The notes under the pieces are model-generated. The model did not search any database. It saw nothing but the letters and a program-made list of their open reading frames with translations, and was not told where the DNA came from. Source: Clostridia bacterium (lineage in GTDB: Bacteria > Bacillota > Clostridia > Oscillospirales > Acutalibacteraceae). Taken from it: a stretch of DNA of 64,000 nucleotides. Location: positions 1 through 64,000 of the forward strand of contig JAFQIG010000012.1 of the NCBI GenBank assembly GCA_017397655.1, given 5' to 3'. Made by a program: the position numbers and the translations under genes. This document shows, piece by piece, positions 9,432 to 17,940 of the stretch (the first letter of the stretch is position 1; each line of letters starts with the position of its first letter).

Positions 9432-10058
9432 TTACGCGTCTTTCACAGTCGCTTCCTTTTCCCTGTTGGCAAGTCCCTCTCTCATCAGACGTGCCACCTC
9501 GTCATAAAGCTTTTTATTCGCTTCTTCGATAGTCATATCTTCAACGGAAAACGGATCTCCGTATCTTAATTCCAGATTCTTACTTCTGAAGGTATAGTCA
9601 CCGACAATACCGAAGGGCACGATCATAGCGCCCGATTTCTTTGCCATAGATACGGCACCGGTTTTAAATCTGAGCAAAAACTGATCTGTTTTATTTCTTG
9701 TTCCTTCGGGAAAAATGCCGATGGCACCACCCTTTTTAAGTACTCTCATTGCGGCCATGGCGCTTGCCATATCTTTTCTGGATCTGTCAACGGGAATACA
9801 TCCCACAAATCTGAAAAGCGGCGCTAACTTACCGTCAAAGTATTCTTTCTTTGCCATATAATGAATAACTCTTTTGGTTACCATAATGGTAATGCATTGG
9901 TCATAGACGTGCTTATGGTTACCTGCGATTACTATCGGACCCTCTTTCGGTATTTTTTCGGCACCGTAAACCTTTGGGGTGTAATAAAATCTGAATAAAG
10001 GTCGCATTAAGGGGGTCAAAAGCTTATAACCGAACTCTCTGTCCTGAGGCTTTTTCAT
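9432..10058 (-). CDS. plsC: 1-acyl-sn-glycerol-3-phosphate acyltransferase (PlsC family)
   Basis: A 208-residue membrane-associated acyltransferase. It has the catalytic H-X4-D motif (NHKHVYD), the glycerol-phosphate binding motif FPEGTR and a VPFG block, which together define the PlsC/LPLAT family. It acylates lysophosphatidic acid during phospholipid synthesis, or a related acceptor. Its start overlaps the stop of the second plsC-like gene by four bases (ATGA), so the two are translated together. The two copies differ clearly in sequence, so they may have different acyl or acceptor preferences. Confidence 0.88.
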   Translation of the reverse strand: MKKPQDREFGYKLLTPLMRPLFRFYYTPKVYGAEKIPKEGPIVIAGNHKHVYDQCITIMVTKRVIHYMAKKEYFDGKLAPLFRFVGCIPVDRSRKDMASAMAAMRVLKKGGAIGIFPEGTRNKTDQFLLRFKTGAVSMAKKSGAMIVPFGIVGDYTFRSKNLELRYGDPFSVEDMTIEEANKKLYDEVARLMREGLANREKEATVKDA

Positions 10059-10648
10059 TTCTTCACTCCTGCGTTAATTAATTCATTTCTGACTGTTTCA
10101 TAAAGAAGCGTGTTGGTAGCTTTCAGCTTGGCATTCTCTGTTTCAATAGCCGGCATAAACTTGATCGTAACACTCTTTTTGAACAGCTTATATTTACCTG
10201 TAATGGCAAACGGGACAATATTTGTCTTTGCATCGCTTGCAATCTTGACAGCGCCGCCCTTGAACGGCATCATTATATCGTCTGTGCGATTAACCGTTCC
10301 TTCAGGGAAAATTGCAATAAGCTTTTCGCTTTCAAGGTATTTTTCGGCAGTTTCCATAGCTGCTTTACCGCTTCCCGTGCTTGATCTGTTTACGGGAACG
10401 ATACCCATACCCTTGAAAAAGAATTTAAAGGGAGTATCCATAAGCTCTGCTTTTGCTACAAAATGAACACAGCGCTTTGTTGACGTTCCGACAAGAAAAC
10501 AGTCCAATACATTGGTATGATTACCTGCAAGCATTATACGTCCCTCTTTGGGAATATTCTCTTTGCCGATAATGGTAGGCCTGTAAAGAAGAGTAAATAT
10601 CCCTGCAAGGGGACCTCTCATAACTCGATAAAATAACGGGTCTTTCAT
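10055..10648 (-). CDS. plsC: Second PlsC-family acyltransferase
   Basis: A 197-residue LPLAT-family protein with H-X4-D in NHTNVLD and the acceptor motif FPEGTVNR. It is the first gene of the set plsC-plsC-activase-dehydratase-like, with AGGAGG before the ATG. It is divergent from the hydrolase gene at 10702 across a 53-base gap that must hold both promoters. The assignment to phospholipid acylation is by family; which of the two copies is the housekeeping enzyme cannot be told. Confidence 0.87.
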   Translation of the reverse strand: MKDPLFYRVMRGPLAGIFTLLYRPTIIGKENIPKEGRIMLAGNHTNVLDCFLVGTSTKRCVHFVAKAELMDTPFKFFFKGMGIVPVNRSSTGSGKAAMETAEKYLESEKLIAIFPEGTVNRTDDIMMPFKGGAVKIASDAKTNIVPFAITGKYKLFKKSVTIKFMPAIETENAKLKATNTLLYETVRNELINAGVKK

Positions 10649-10701
10649 TTCTGCCTCCTATGTGATATACTTAATATATAATAAAAGAAAGGAATGTTTT
10701 T

Positions 10702-11613
10702 ATGAAAAAGTTTTTATCCCTTTTGCTTGTTTTTTCGATAATTGCCGTGTCGTGCGGCACAACAGCCTTCTGTGCCGTTGATACAATGTACGAGGACAGC
10801 AAGTTTTACAGCTTTGGCGACTATGAAATCCACTATCGCATCATCCCTCACAAGGGCGAATTCAAGGGCCGCATAATGATGCTTCACGGATTTTTATGCT
10901 CTACGTATGCGTGGCGAAATATGGCAGATACCCTCAGCAAAGCAGGATACGAATGTGTCCTTGCCGATCTTCCTAACTTCGGCTACAGTACAAGAGAGAC
11001 TCCCGAAACAAAAATCACCGACCGCGAAGAGCTTATCATCGGTCTGATGAACAGCATTGATCCCAACGGAAAGTGGATCGTTGCAGGACACTCCATGGGT
11101 GGCGGTGTCGCAACAAACATTGCTCAGGAAAAAGAACTTTCGGCACTTCTTTTGTACTGTCCCGCACCTCAGAGCACAATGCCCGAGGGTATGAACAAAA
11201 TTATGAACAACTCGGTAATGCGCTTTATTATGGAAAACTTCTTTAAATACGGCACAAGGATCTCTTTCCTTGTAAGAATCTTTGTCTATGCCGCAACAAG
11301 AAACCTTGACTTTGCAAAAGAATATGATCTGAAAGGTCTGACAGATCCGTTCAATTACGAAGGAATCGGATCCGGAATGTGTCAGATGATGACCACCGTA
11401 CGTCCGACGGCACTTGAGACTGCCGATAAAATCAAGTGTCCCGTGCTTCTGATAAATGCTGACGGCGACATCATTATTTCGGAAAGTATGGAAAACGCAT
11501 TCAAGGAGGCATTCCCCGATGCCGAAAAGCATACCGTCGAAGGCGGTCATCAGTGTATCGAAGACCGTTCGGACGTGCTGTGCGAAATAACGCTCGAATT
11601 TCTTCAGAAATAA
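10702..11613 (+). CDS. Secreted alpha/beta hydrolase
   Basis: A 303-residue protein with an N-terminal signal peptide (cleavage likely after TAFCA, about residue 25) and an alpha/beta-hydrolase fold. It has an oxyanion HG in LHGF (about 61-64), the nucleophile elbow GHSMGG with S131, an acid in NADGD and a His in EGGHQC near the C terminus. It is probably an exported or membrane-tethered esterase or lipase; the substrate is not predictable. AAAGGA precedes the ATG, and TATAAT at about 10675 is a likely -10. A strong two-way hairpin terminator follows at 11749. Confidence 0.88.
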   Translation: MKKFLSLLLVFSIIAVSCGTTAFCAVDTMYEDSKFYSFGDYEIHYRIIPHKGEFKGRIMMLHGFLCSTYAWRNMADTLSKAGYECVLADLPNFGYSTRETPETKITDREELIIGLMNSIDPNGKWIVAGHSMGGGVATNIAQEKELSALLLYCPAPQSTMPEGMNKIMNNSVMRFIMENFFKYGTRISFLVRIFVYAATRNLDFAKEYDLKGLTDPFNYEGIGSGMCQMMTTVRPTALETADKIKCPVLLINADGDIIISESMENAFKEAFPDAEKHTVEGGHQCIEDRSDVLCEITLEFLQK

Positions 11614-11748
11614 TTTTATTCGCAATGTGCGCCTTTTGTCAATTCAAAAAAATATCCAATTTTCCTATCATTTTATAATGTATGGCGATAAAAAGCAACA
11701 CAAATCTCATTAAAATTACATTAAGATTTTATTAAGATTAAAAACAAA

Positions 11749-11793
11749 TAAAAATCTCGGATAAACTTTTTAAAGGTATATCCGAGATTTTTT
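11749..11793. terminator. Bidirectional terminator between convergent genes
   Basis: AAAAATCTCGGATA pairs with a near-perfect complement, and A/T runs lie on both sides. It lies between the hydrolase gene (+) and the coiled-coil gene (-) and can serve both. Confidence 0.85.
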
Positions 11794-11835
11794 AATGGCT
11801 AAAATTGCGTAAAATGAACAAACGAATCTCGGCTC

Positions 11836-12546
11836 TTATTCGCCTGCGTGCATACTCTGACAAGCTCTGCGAATCTCCTCAAGACTGTTCTGGAGTACGT
11901 CGTCAGCATTCTTCATAACCTTGTCAACAAAGGCTGTTGTTGCGCCTCTGACATCGGCAGAGTATTTATTTGCCTTTTCTGCAATCTCTTCTGCTTTGGC
12001 AACGGCATCGGACATAATGGACTCCGCCTCGTTGCGCTTTTCTTCGACCATTTCGGTAAGCTTTTCTCTTGCCGCCGTGATCATTTCTTCGTTTTCTTTT
12101 TCAGTCTTTGCAATAAGCTCATCTCTGTATTCCTGAGCCTGCTTTGCAACTTCGCTTTCTTCGACCATCTTCTGAGCCTTTTCCTCTGCTTCTGCGATGA
12201 TCTGAGCAGCCTTTTCTTCCGCTTCAGCTACAGTCTTTTTAGAAAACTCGTCAGCCTGTCTGACAAGCTCTCTTGCCTTAGCCTCTGACTTTTCTGCAAA
12301 TTCCTTTGCCTTTTCCTGCGCACTTGAAACAAGTGCAGCCGAATCGGACTTTGCCTTGCCGATGATACTGTTTCTCTCTGCAAGAACGTTTCTTGCCTGT
12401 GCGATCTCAACAGGAAGATTTAAACGCATATCCTCAAGACAAGTTTTGATAGCTTTCGTATCGACCATGGTTTTGTTGGTAAATGCAACGTTAGTGCCTG
12501 AATCAACCGCATTTTCAATCTGTTCCAATAAATCTTCGAAGCTCAT
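11836..12546 (-). CDS. Ala/Glu-rich coiled-coil protein downstream of coaD
   Basis: A 236-residue soluble protein. Residues 50-215 are an almost uninterrupted Ala/Glu/Lys-rich coiled coil with heptad-like AEEKA and EEK repeats, similar in look to ATP-synthase b subunits or DivIVA-type proteins. There is no transmembrane segment. It follows coaD by 16 bases in the rsmD-coaD operon. From memory, similar genes occupy this place in related Clostridia and are often annotated as ATPase-like. I infer a scaffold or division-related role from the coiled coil only. Confidence 0.75.
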   Translation of the reverse strand: MSFEDLLEQIENAVDSGTNVAFTNKTMVDTKAIKTCLEDMRLNLPVEIAQARNVLAERNSIIGKAKSDSAALVSSAQEKAKEFAEKSEAKARELVRQADEFSKKTVAEAEEKAAQIIAEAEEKAQKMVEESEVAKQAQEYRDELIAKTEKENEEMITAAREKLTEMVEEKRNEAESIMSDAVAKAEEIAEKANKYSADVRGATTAFVDKVMKNADDVLQNSLEEIRRACQSMHAGE

Positions 12547-12562
12547 AAGTTAAAACCCTTTC

Positions 12563-13051
12563 TTAATCTTTATTTTGAATCCTTCTGATAATATCCTCTT
12601 TTACTGCCGAGGGAACAAACTCAGATATGTCACCGCCGAACAGACAAATCTGTTTTACCACACTTGATGACAGGAACATATAATCCGCCTCAGCAGAAAT
12701 AAAAAACGTTTCAAGTTCGGGGTTCAGCTTTTTGTTGGTAAGTGCCTGCTGAAACTCGTGTTCAAAGTCGGAAACGGCACGCAAGCCTTTTATTATTACG
12801 GCAATACCGTTATCCCTTGCGTAATCCGCCAAAAGTCCCGTACAGATATCAACCGACACATTCGGAATATCCGCCGTGCTTCTTTTCAAAAGCTCCGCAC
12901 GCTCTGTCGGCGTAAAGCATCCCGAAGGCTTGCTTGCATTCTGAGCAACAACAACCGTCAGACAGTCGAACATTTTTGCTGCACGTCTGATGATATCCAG
13001 ATGACCGTTCGTCACGGGATCAAAGCTGCCGGGATATATTGCATGAACCAT
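12563..13051 (-). CDS. coaD: Phosphopantetheine adenylyltransferase
   Basis: A 162-residue enzyme of normal length for CoaD. It catalyses the penultimate step of coenzyme A synthesis: 4'-phosphopantetheine plus ATP gives dephospho-CoA. The nucleotidyltransferase motif YPGSFDPVTNGH at the N terminus (T/H-x-G-H) and FLSSSVVKQI near residue 128 are diagnostic. It sits between rsmD and the coiled-coil gene, a common order in Firmicutes. Confidence 0.96.
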   Translation of the reverse strand: MVHAIYPGSFDPVTNGHLDIIRRAAKMFDCLTVVVAQNASKPSGCFTPTERAELLKRSTADIPNVSVDICTGLLADYARDNGIAVIIKGLRAVSDFEHEFQQALTNKKLNPELETFFISAEADYMFLSSSVVKQICLFGGDISEFVPSAVKEDIIRRIQNKD

Positions 13052-13067
13052 CGCATCACGCCCTTTG

Positions 13068-13610
13068 TCAAATGTTTTCTCTTCTGTAAACCGTAATTTT
13101 TGTTTTTCCGTACTTGTAGGTTCTGTATATATTAAAATCCTCTGCCGTTTCGGGAAGCTCGCCCGACAAGTCCGTCTCGCAAATAATTACTCCGCCTTCT
13201 GCCATTCTGCGTGCCACATCAGGCAACACCTTTTCAATAAGCTTGCTGTCATAGGGAGTATCAAGAAACGCTATATCAAATCTTCCGGCACAGTTTGCCA
13301 TAAACGATGCCGCATCAGCCTGGATAACCGTTGCCTTGTCCGACATTTTGACTGCGGCAAGATTTTTGCGGACAATCTCTATGGATTTTTTGCTGTTATC
13401 GATAAAAGTTGCACTCTGAGCGCCACGGCTGAGCGCTTCGATTCCGAGCTGTCCCGATCCTGCAAAAAGGTCGAGCACTCTTCGTCCTTCGATTTCAAAC
13501 TGTATTATACTGAACATCGCTTCCTTGACCCTGTCGTATGTCGGTCTGACATCGTCACCCGGCAAGGCCTCAAGATTTCTGCCTCTTGCAATGCCTGTTA
13601 TAACTCTCAT
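13068..13610 (-). CDS. rsmD: 16S rRNA (guanine-966-N2)-methyltransferase
   Basis: A 180-residue Rossmann-fold methyltransferase. It opens with MRVITGIARGR, followed by RPTYDRVKEAMF, the SAM-binding DLFAGSGQLGIEALSRGA and the catalytic motif FLDTPYD. The family motif is usually [D/N]PP[Y/F]; here the second position is Thr. The length is normal. It is the first gene of the operon with coaD; a promoter lies at 13643-13672. It acts on 16S rRNA in the 30S subunit. Confidence 0.93.
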   Translation of the reverse strand: MRVITGIARGRNLEALPGDDVRPTYDRVKEAMFSIIQFEIEGRRVLDLFAGSGQLGIEALSRGAQSATFIDNSKKSIEIVRKNLAAVKMSDKATVIQADAASFMANCAGRFDIAFLDTPYDSKLIEKVLPDVARRMAEGGVIICETDLSGELPETAEDFNIYRTYKYGKTKITVYRRENI

Positions 13611-13642
13611 TGTGTCACTCTTTCAAAACAATTTTGCATTAT

Positions 13643-13672
13643 ATTATCTCATTATTTATAAAGGTTTGTCAA
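13643..13672 (-). promoter_or_regulatory. Promoter of the rsmD-coaD operon
   Basis: On the minus strand, TTGACA (13667-13672) and GATAAT (13643-13648) have an 18-base spacer. A consensus DnaA box (TTATCCACA, 13680-13688) lies just upstream. Confidence 0.7.
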
Positions 13673-13719
13673 CCATTATTTATCCACAACAGGAAATATT
13701 TGCAAATTTCAACTAAAAA

Positions 13720-15567
13720 TTACTGTTTTTCGTTGTTAAAATGGTAAAAAACAGCTTCTGCAGCAGATTTTGAAATGCCCTTTACCTGTAAAAGCTCATC
13801 TATCGAAGCATTTTTTACGGCAGTTACCGTCTTGAAATGGCGCAAAAGTGCCTTTGCTCTCTTTTCGCCTATGCCCTCGATCTCGGTAAGAGTCGATCCG
13901 TAGCCTTTTTTTCTGTGTTTGCTTCTGTGATACGAAATTGCAAATCTGTGAACCTCGTCCTGAATCTCGCTGACAAGGTTGAATGCCGTACGCTTTGATG
14001 TCAACGAAATTTCCTCGCCGCCCGTAGCGATGGCACGTGTGCGGTGCTTGTTATCCTTTACCATGCCGAAAAGCGGAATGTTAATACCGAACTTTCTGAG
14101 CACAGGCAAAACCGCCTGTACCTGACCCTTTCCGCCGTCCAGAAGTATCAGATCGGGAAGCTTTCCGAATCCCGTACCGCTGTCTTTTTCCTCAAAATAA
14201 TGATTGAATCTTCTTTCAATCACTTCTGCCATTGATGCATAGTCATTCTGTCCGTCAAAGCCTTTTATCGCAAATCTTTTATACGCCGATTTAAGCGGCG
14301 CTCCGTCCTTGAAAACAATCATTCCGGCAACATTGTCGCTTCCGCCCGTATGCGATATATCATAAGCTTCGATGTATTCGGGAATTGATGAAAGTCCCAG
14401 CGATGCCGCCAGCTCCTGCAAAGCCGTAATTTTTTTGTTGCTTCTGCCGAGACTTTGTATCAGCTTTTCCGCAGCGTTCTTTTTGCACATTTCAATAAGC
14501 TGCACCTGTACACCTCTTTGCGGTGTAGCAATAACAACCCTTCTGCTTGCAATCGATGATAACCACTCCGTCATCAGCTCTTCATCGCTTATCTCGCCGT
14601 CAACGGATATTCTCGGCGGAACCTTTCTGCCGAAGGAATAGAAGCTTCTGATAAGCTCGCTGCGACTTTCGGGAAGATTCTCGGAAGTATCAAAAATAAA
14701 ATGCTCGCTTTCGGTCAGTCTGCCGTCAGAAAAACGAAGCACGTTAAGACAGCTCTTTTCATTATCGGAAACTACTGCAAAAACATCCTGCTCTTCTACC
14801 GAAACGGAAAAAACCTTCTGCTTGTCGAGCGAACGCTTAATGGCATTGATTCTGTCGCGAAGCTTTGCCGCTTTTTCAAACTCCAGATTCTCCGCCGCCT
14901 GCTCCATACGCTTTTGCAGGTCGCCTATGGCAGCCGAGCTTCCGCCCTTTAAAAAAGACAATGCTTCTTCAACCGATTCTCTGTATTCTTTTTCGCTTAT
15001 CTTTCCTGCACACGGAGCAGAGCATTGCGAAATAAAATAGTTGAGGCACGGACGTGATTTGCCTATATCACGAGGAAAAACCTTGCCGCATGTCGGTAAA
15101 CGGTAAATCTTTACCGCTTCGTCAACAGAATTTGCAACGGTATAGTGGCTTGTATACGGACCGATATATTTCGCTCCGTCATCCGCCTTCTGAAGCACGG
15201 CAGAAATCTTCGGCCAGCCGTCGGTGCTGACTCTGATATAGCTGTAGCCTTTATCATCCTTCAATAATATATTATACTTTGGTGAATACTGTTTTATCAG
15301 ACTGCACTCAAGAACAAGTGCTTCAAATTCGCTGTCGGTAAGAATATAATCAAAGTCGGCAACATTTCCGACCATTCTGATGACCTTGATTCCGTGATTT
15401 TTTTGTGATCCGAAATACTGACTCACCCTGTTTTTAAGCGCTTTTGCCTTGCCGATATAGATGATGTCGCCATTACGGTTTTTCATCAGATATACTCCGG
15501 GAGTCAGCGGCAGACTCATCGCCTTTTTGCGAAGCTCCGACAGCGTCAGCGGTACTTTTTCAGACAC
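13720..15567 (-). CDS. uvrC: Excinuclease ABC subunit C
   Basis: A 615-residue UvrC of full length. It has the GIY-YIG nuclease domain (LTPGVYLMKN, DIIYIGKAKALKNRV), a UVR motif (LEFEKAAKLRDRI), the RNase H-like C-terminal nuclease (AYDISHTGG, DLILLDGGKGQ) and tandem HhH motifs at the end (EGIGEKRAKALL, KGISKSAAEAV). It makes both incisions in nucleotide excision repair. The start is a GTG at 15567 behind GGAGGG. It lies 80 bases downstream of the HPr gene, after a terminator. Confidence 0.97.
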   Translation of the reverse strand: MSEKVPLTLSELRKKAMSLPLTPGVYLMKNRNGDIIYIGKAKALKNRVSQYFGSQKNHGIKVIRMVGNVADFDYILTDSEFEALVLECSLIKQYSPKYNILLKDDKGYSYIRVSTDGWPKISAVLQKADDGAKYIGPYTSHYTVANSVDEAVKIYRLPTCGKVFPRDIGKSRPCLNYFISQCSAPCAGKISEKEYRESVEEALSFLKGGSSAAIGDLQKRMEQAAENLEFEKAAKLRDRINAIKRSLDKQKVFSVSVEEQDVFAVVSDNEKSCLNVLRFSDGRLTESEHFIFDTSENLPESRSELIRSFYSFGRKVPPRISVDGEISDEELMTEWLSSIASRRVVIATPQRGVQVQLIEMCKKNAAEKLIQSLGRSNKKITALQELAASLGLSSIPEYIEAYDISHTGGSDNVAGMIVFKDGAPLKSAYKRFAIKGFDGQNDYASMAEVIERRFNHYFEEKDSGTGFGKLPDLILLDGGKGQVQAVLPVLRKFGINIPLFGMVKDNKHRTRAIATGGEEISLTSKRTAFNLVSEIQDEVHRFAISYHRSKHRKKGYGSTLTEIEGIGEKRAKALLRHFKTVTAVKNASIDELLQVKGISKSAAEAVFYHFNNEKQ

Positions 15568-15581
15568 AAAATCCCTCCAAA

Positions 15582-15616
15582 CAGAAAACCTCCATGCTTT
15601 TGCAAAGGCACGGAGG
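15582..15616 (-). terminator. Terminator after the HPr gene
   Basis: A CCTCC-rich stem (15589-15597 with 15608-15616) is followed on the minus strand by TTTTCTGTTT. It lies between ptsH and uvrC. Confidence 0.7.
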
Positions 15617-15647
15617 CAGTCTTTTTTAAAATTCAGTTTACCGACTG

Positions 15648-15911
15648 TTATTCAGCAAAGCCGGAATTGACAAGGCGGACAAGCTCATCGACAGCCTGCT
15701 CTTCATCCGAACCGCCTGCGATAATGCGAATCTGAGTTCCGCCCATAATGCCGAGAGAAAGAACTCCGAGAAGGCTCTTTGCATTGACTCTGCGCTCTTC
15801 CTTTTCAACCCAGATAGAAGACTTGAACTCATTTGCCTTCTGAATAAAGAATGTTGCAGGACGAGCGTGAAGCCCAACCTGATTCTGAACCGTAACATCT
15901 TTTACATACAT
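15648..15911 (-). CDS. ptsH: HPr-family phosphocarrier protein
   Basis: An 87-residue HPr. The active-site motif GLHARPAT carries His15, which takes phosphate from enzyme I. Ser46 in AKSLLGVL is the regulatory site used by HPr kinase in Firmicutes. Having His15 marks it as HPr and not Crh. It is monocistronic, with a good promoter and its own terminator. No enzyme I gene lies nearby. Confidence 0.94.
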   Translation of the reverse strand: MYVKDVTVQNQVGLHARPATFFIQKANEFKSSIWVEKEERRVNAKSLLGVLSLGIMGGTQIRIIAGGSDEEQAVDELVRLVNSGFAE

Positions 15912-15958
15912 AACTCTATAACTCCCACAAAATATATTCCTTTTACATTGTAATACAT

Positions 15959-15986
15959 ATTATATCATAAAACTTTTTGCCGTCAA
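15959..15986 (-). promoter_or_regulatory. Promoter of ptsH
   Basis: On the minus strand, TTGACG (15981-15986) and TATAAT (15959-15964) have a 16-base spacer and lie about 50 bases upstream of the HPr start. Confidence 0.75.
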
Positions 15987-16064
15987 TGTTTCGGAGTACG
16001 ATTTAAAATATTTCATATGCTCTCATAAAAGCATAACAAGTTGACCGCTTTACTTTTGGTTATT

Positions 16065-16096
16065 TTGACAATGATTTTGTCTTTAATTTATATAAT
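16065..16096 (+). promoter_or_regulatory. Likely promoter of the sialidase-like gene
   Basis: TTGACA (16065-16070) is followed by TATAAT (16091-16096, 20-base spacer) or the better spaced TATATA (16089-16094, 18 bases). Confidence 0.6.
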
Positions 16097-16186
16097 ATAT
16101 ACTATTCCTTACATTTTATGCTGTTTTTCTTGATTTTGGTTTGTTATACATTTATAATAAATAAAAAATATACGGAGGTAATATAA

Positions 16187-17161
16187 GTGATTATAAGTGC
16201 AAAAAAGGAAATGATCTTTGATGAGGTTTGTCCCACTCCCTCGTGCCACGCTTCAACCGTTCTTCCTCTCGAAAACGGTGAGGTTCTTGCCTCTTGGTTC
16301 GGCGGTGAGAAAGAGGGCAAAGACGATGTTGATATCTGGGTAGCACGACGCACCGCTGACGGCTGGCTTCCTGCAGAACGCATCAGTGCCGATCTTGATA
16401 TGCCCCATTGGAATCCCGTTCTTTTCAAGACAAATGACAACACCGTATGGCTTTTCTTTAAAGTCGGCAAAAAGATCTCCATCTGGCAGACATACTTCTG
16501 TACTTCGACCGATAACGGCAAAACGTGGTCAACACCCAAGGAGCTTGTTCCCGGTGACGAAACGGGCGGCAGAGGTCCCGTTAAAAACAAGCCCATCTAT
16601 CTCTCCGACGGTACCGTTCTTGCTCCTGCATCTTCCGAACAGCCCGACTGGCTTTGCTTTATGGATATTTCAAAAGATAACTGTAAAACATGGGAAAAAC
16701 AGCAGATCATTCCCGCAAAAAAGATAAACGGTGTTCCTGCTAAGCTTATCCAGCCTACCGTATGGGAATCTGAGCCCGGCAAGGTACACGCACTTCTGCG
16801 TTCGGCAAGAGGTCATCTGTACAGAAGCGATTCCGACGATTACGGTGTGACATGGTCAAGGGCTTATCCCACAAAGCTTAAAAACCCCAACAGCGGTGTT
16901 GACGTTACACAGCTTTCGGACGGTACTCTTATCCTTATCTCCAATCCTGCTTCCCGTAACTGGGGCGTACGTGCTCCGCTTACGCTGATGCAGTCAAAAG
17001 ACAACGGTGAAACTTGGGAAGAAATTCTTGTTCTTGAAAAACGTCGTGACAAGGATGACGAATTCTCCTACCCCGCCATTGTTGCCGTCGGCAAAAAGCT
17101 GTATATGACATATACATATCAAAGAGAAAAGATCGCCTATTGGGAAGTTGAGATAGGTTAA
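16187..17161 (+). CDS. BNR/Asp-box sialidase-like protein, intracellular
   Basis: A 324-residue protein starting at a GTG (16187) eight bases after ACGGAGG. Four Asp-box motifs are visible (STDNGKTW, SKDNCKTW, SDDYGVTW, SKDNGETW), which together with FGGEKEG and HASTVLPL point to a six-bladed exo-alpha-sialidase (BNR_2) propeller. It has no signal peptide, so if active it would work on imported sialosides or related sugars. Lyase, epimerase and other glycosidase functions are also known for this fold. It is separated from neighbours by a promoter and a terminator. Confidence 0.82.
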   Translation: MIISAKKEMIFDEVCPTPSCHASTVLPLENGEVLASWFGGEKEGKDDVDIWVARRTADGWLPAERISADLDMPHWNPVLFKTNDNTVWLFFKVGKKISIWQTYFCTSTDNGKTWSTPKELVPGDETGGRGPVKNKPIYLSDGTVLAPASSEQPDWLCFMDISKDNCKTWEKQQIIPAKKINGVPAKLIQPTVWESEPGKVHALLRSARGHLYRSDSDDYGVTWSRAYPTKLKNPNSGVDVTQLSDGTLILISNPASRNWGVRAPLTLMQSKDNGETWEEILVLEKRRDKDDEFSYPAIVAVGKKLYMTYTYQREKIAYWEVEIG

Positions 17162-17225
17162 TACAACTAACTGTAAAACACAAAAAGCTTAACATCGAAC
17201 AATTTAATTCAAAGCGCAATTAAAA

Positions 17226-17266
17226 GTGGGTTGCAAGGTAAAAATCCAATGCAACCCGCTTTTTTA
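17226..17266 (+). terminator. Terminator after the sialidase-like gene
   Basis: GGGTTGCA (17228-17235) pairs with TGCAACCC (17250-17257), followed by GCTTTTTT. Confidence 0.85.
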
Positions 17267-17309
17267 TTATCTGTTTATTTTGTTCTTTGATTAGTAGGAA
17301 ATATTCTTT

Positions 17310-17498
17310 TTAGTCTTTGAATGAAAGACATCCTTGTCTTTCGCTTGGGTAATAATAAGAGCCATAATAGTTACAATACTGTCTTCCATTACGATCTTTT
17401 TTGTAAGGATTCCAATGAATACAGCCGTTTGAGCAATTTTTTCCGCAAAACTTTCCCTCGGGAATGACTATGTTTTTATCACAAGTTTTTTCCATCAT
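17310..17498 (-). CDS. 62-residue Cys-rich small protein
   Basis: A very small protein with six cysteines and a His in a zinc-binding-like pattern (C6, C18, C22, C26, H28, C42, C57) and a Tyr-rich stretch, YYGSYYYPSERQGC. Its ATG overlaps the JAMM-protease stop (TAATG), and its AAGGAGG lies inside the end of that gene, so the two are translationally coupled. It is the last gene of the SEL1-JAMM-Cys operon. I do not recognise a named family. Its place suggests a partner or substrate of the protease, which is inference. I found no terminator for this operon between 17267 and 17309. Confidence 0.72.
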   Translation of the reverse strand: MMEKTCDKNIVIPEGKFCGKNCSNGCIHWNPYKKDRNGRQYCNYYGSYYYPSERQGCLSFKD

Positions 17499-17932
17499 TA
17501 TTTCACCTCCTTATATATAATCTTTAGTTTACTTTTAAATATTGAAAAACAATTGTTGTTCCAAACAGCTATGTAGGGAAATATCTTCAATCGAGGTATT
17601 ATTATTGGAAAATATAATGAATTAATATTATCGGGCATATTAATCATTATGGACTTAATATAAACAATATCATCGTCCGAAAGAGTTTGTTGACCTATGG
17701 GATGTGTATGTGAAAAACCCGAAAAAACAATATTTTTACTTTCCCATACCAATATTTGTTTGTTCAGATTATTGATATCGGGGCTATAAATTGCGAAGTT
17801 AGAATTCAATATACCTCTATCAAAAAAATATTCACAAATAATTCCGTTTTTGCTCCCCATTATCCCCCCTGTTTCCGGAGGTACAACCGGCGAATTAATC
17901 ATCTTCAAATAAGCTTCGTTCGTAATTATCAT
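17498..17932 (-). CDS. JAB/MPN (JAMM) metalloprotease-like protein
   Basis: A 144-residue protein with a complete JAMM signature. There is a Glu in VPPETGGIMG (E20), then H75-x-H77-P, S85 and D88 in SHTHPIGQQTLSDDD, which fits H-x-H-x7-S-x2-D exactly. These residues bind and activate zinc in Mov34/RadC/JAB isopeptidases and in bacterial cysteine-cleaving JABs. No E1, E2 or ubiquitin-like gene is nearby, so the target is open. It starts eight bases after the SEL1-like gene and overlaps the Cys-rich gene. The region is clearly AT-richer than its neighbours. Confidence 0.8.
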   Translation of the reverse strand: MIITNEAYLKMINSPVVPPETGGIMGSKNGIICEYFFDRGILNSNFAIYSPDINNLNKQILVWESKNIVFSGFSHTHPIGQQTLSDDDIVYIKSIMINMPDNINSLYFPIIIPRLKIFPYIAVWNNNCFSIFKSKLKIIYKEVK

Positions 17933-17940
17933 ATTAAATC

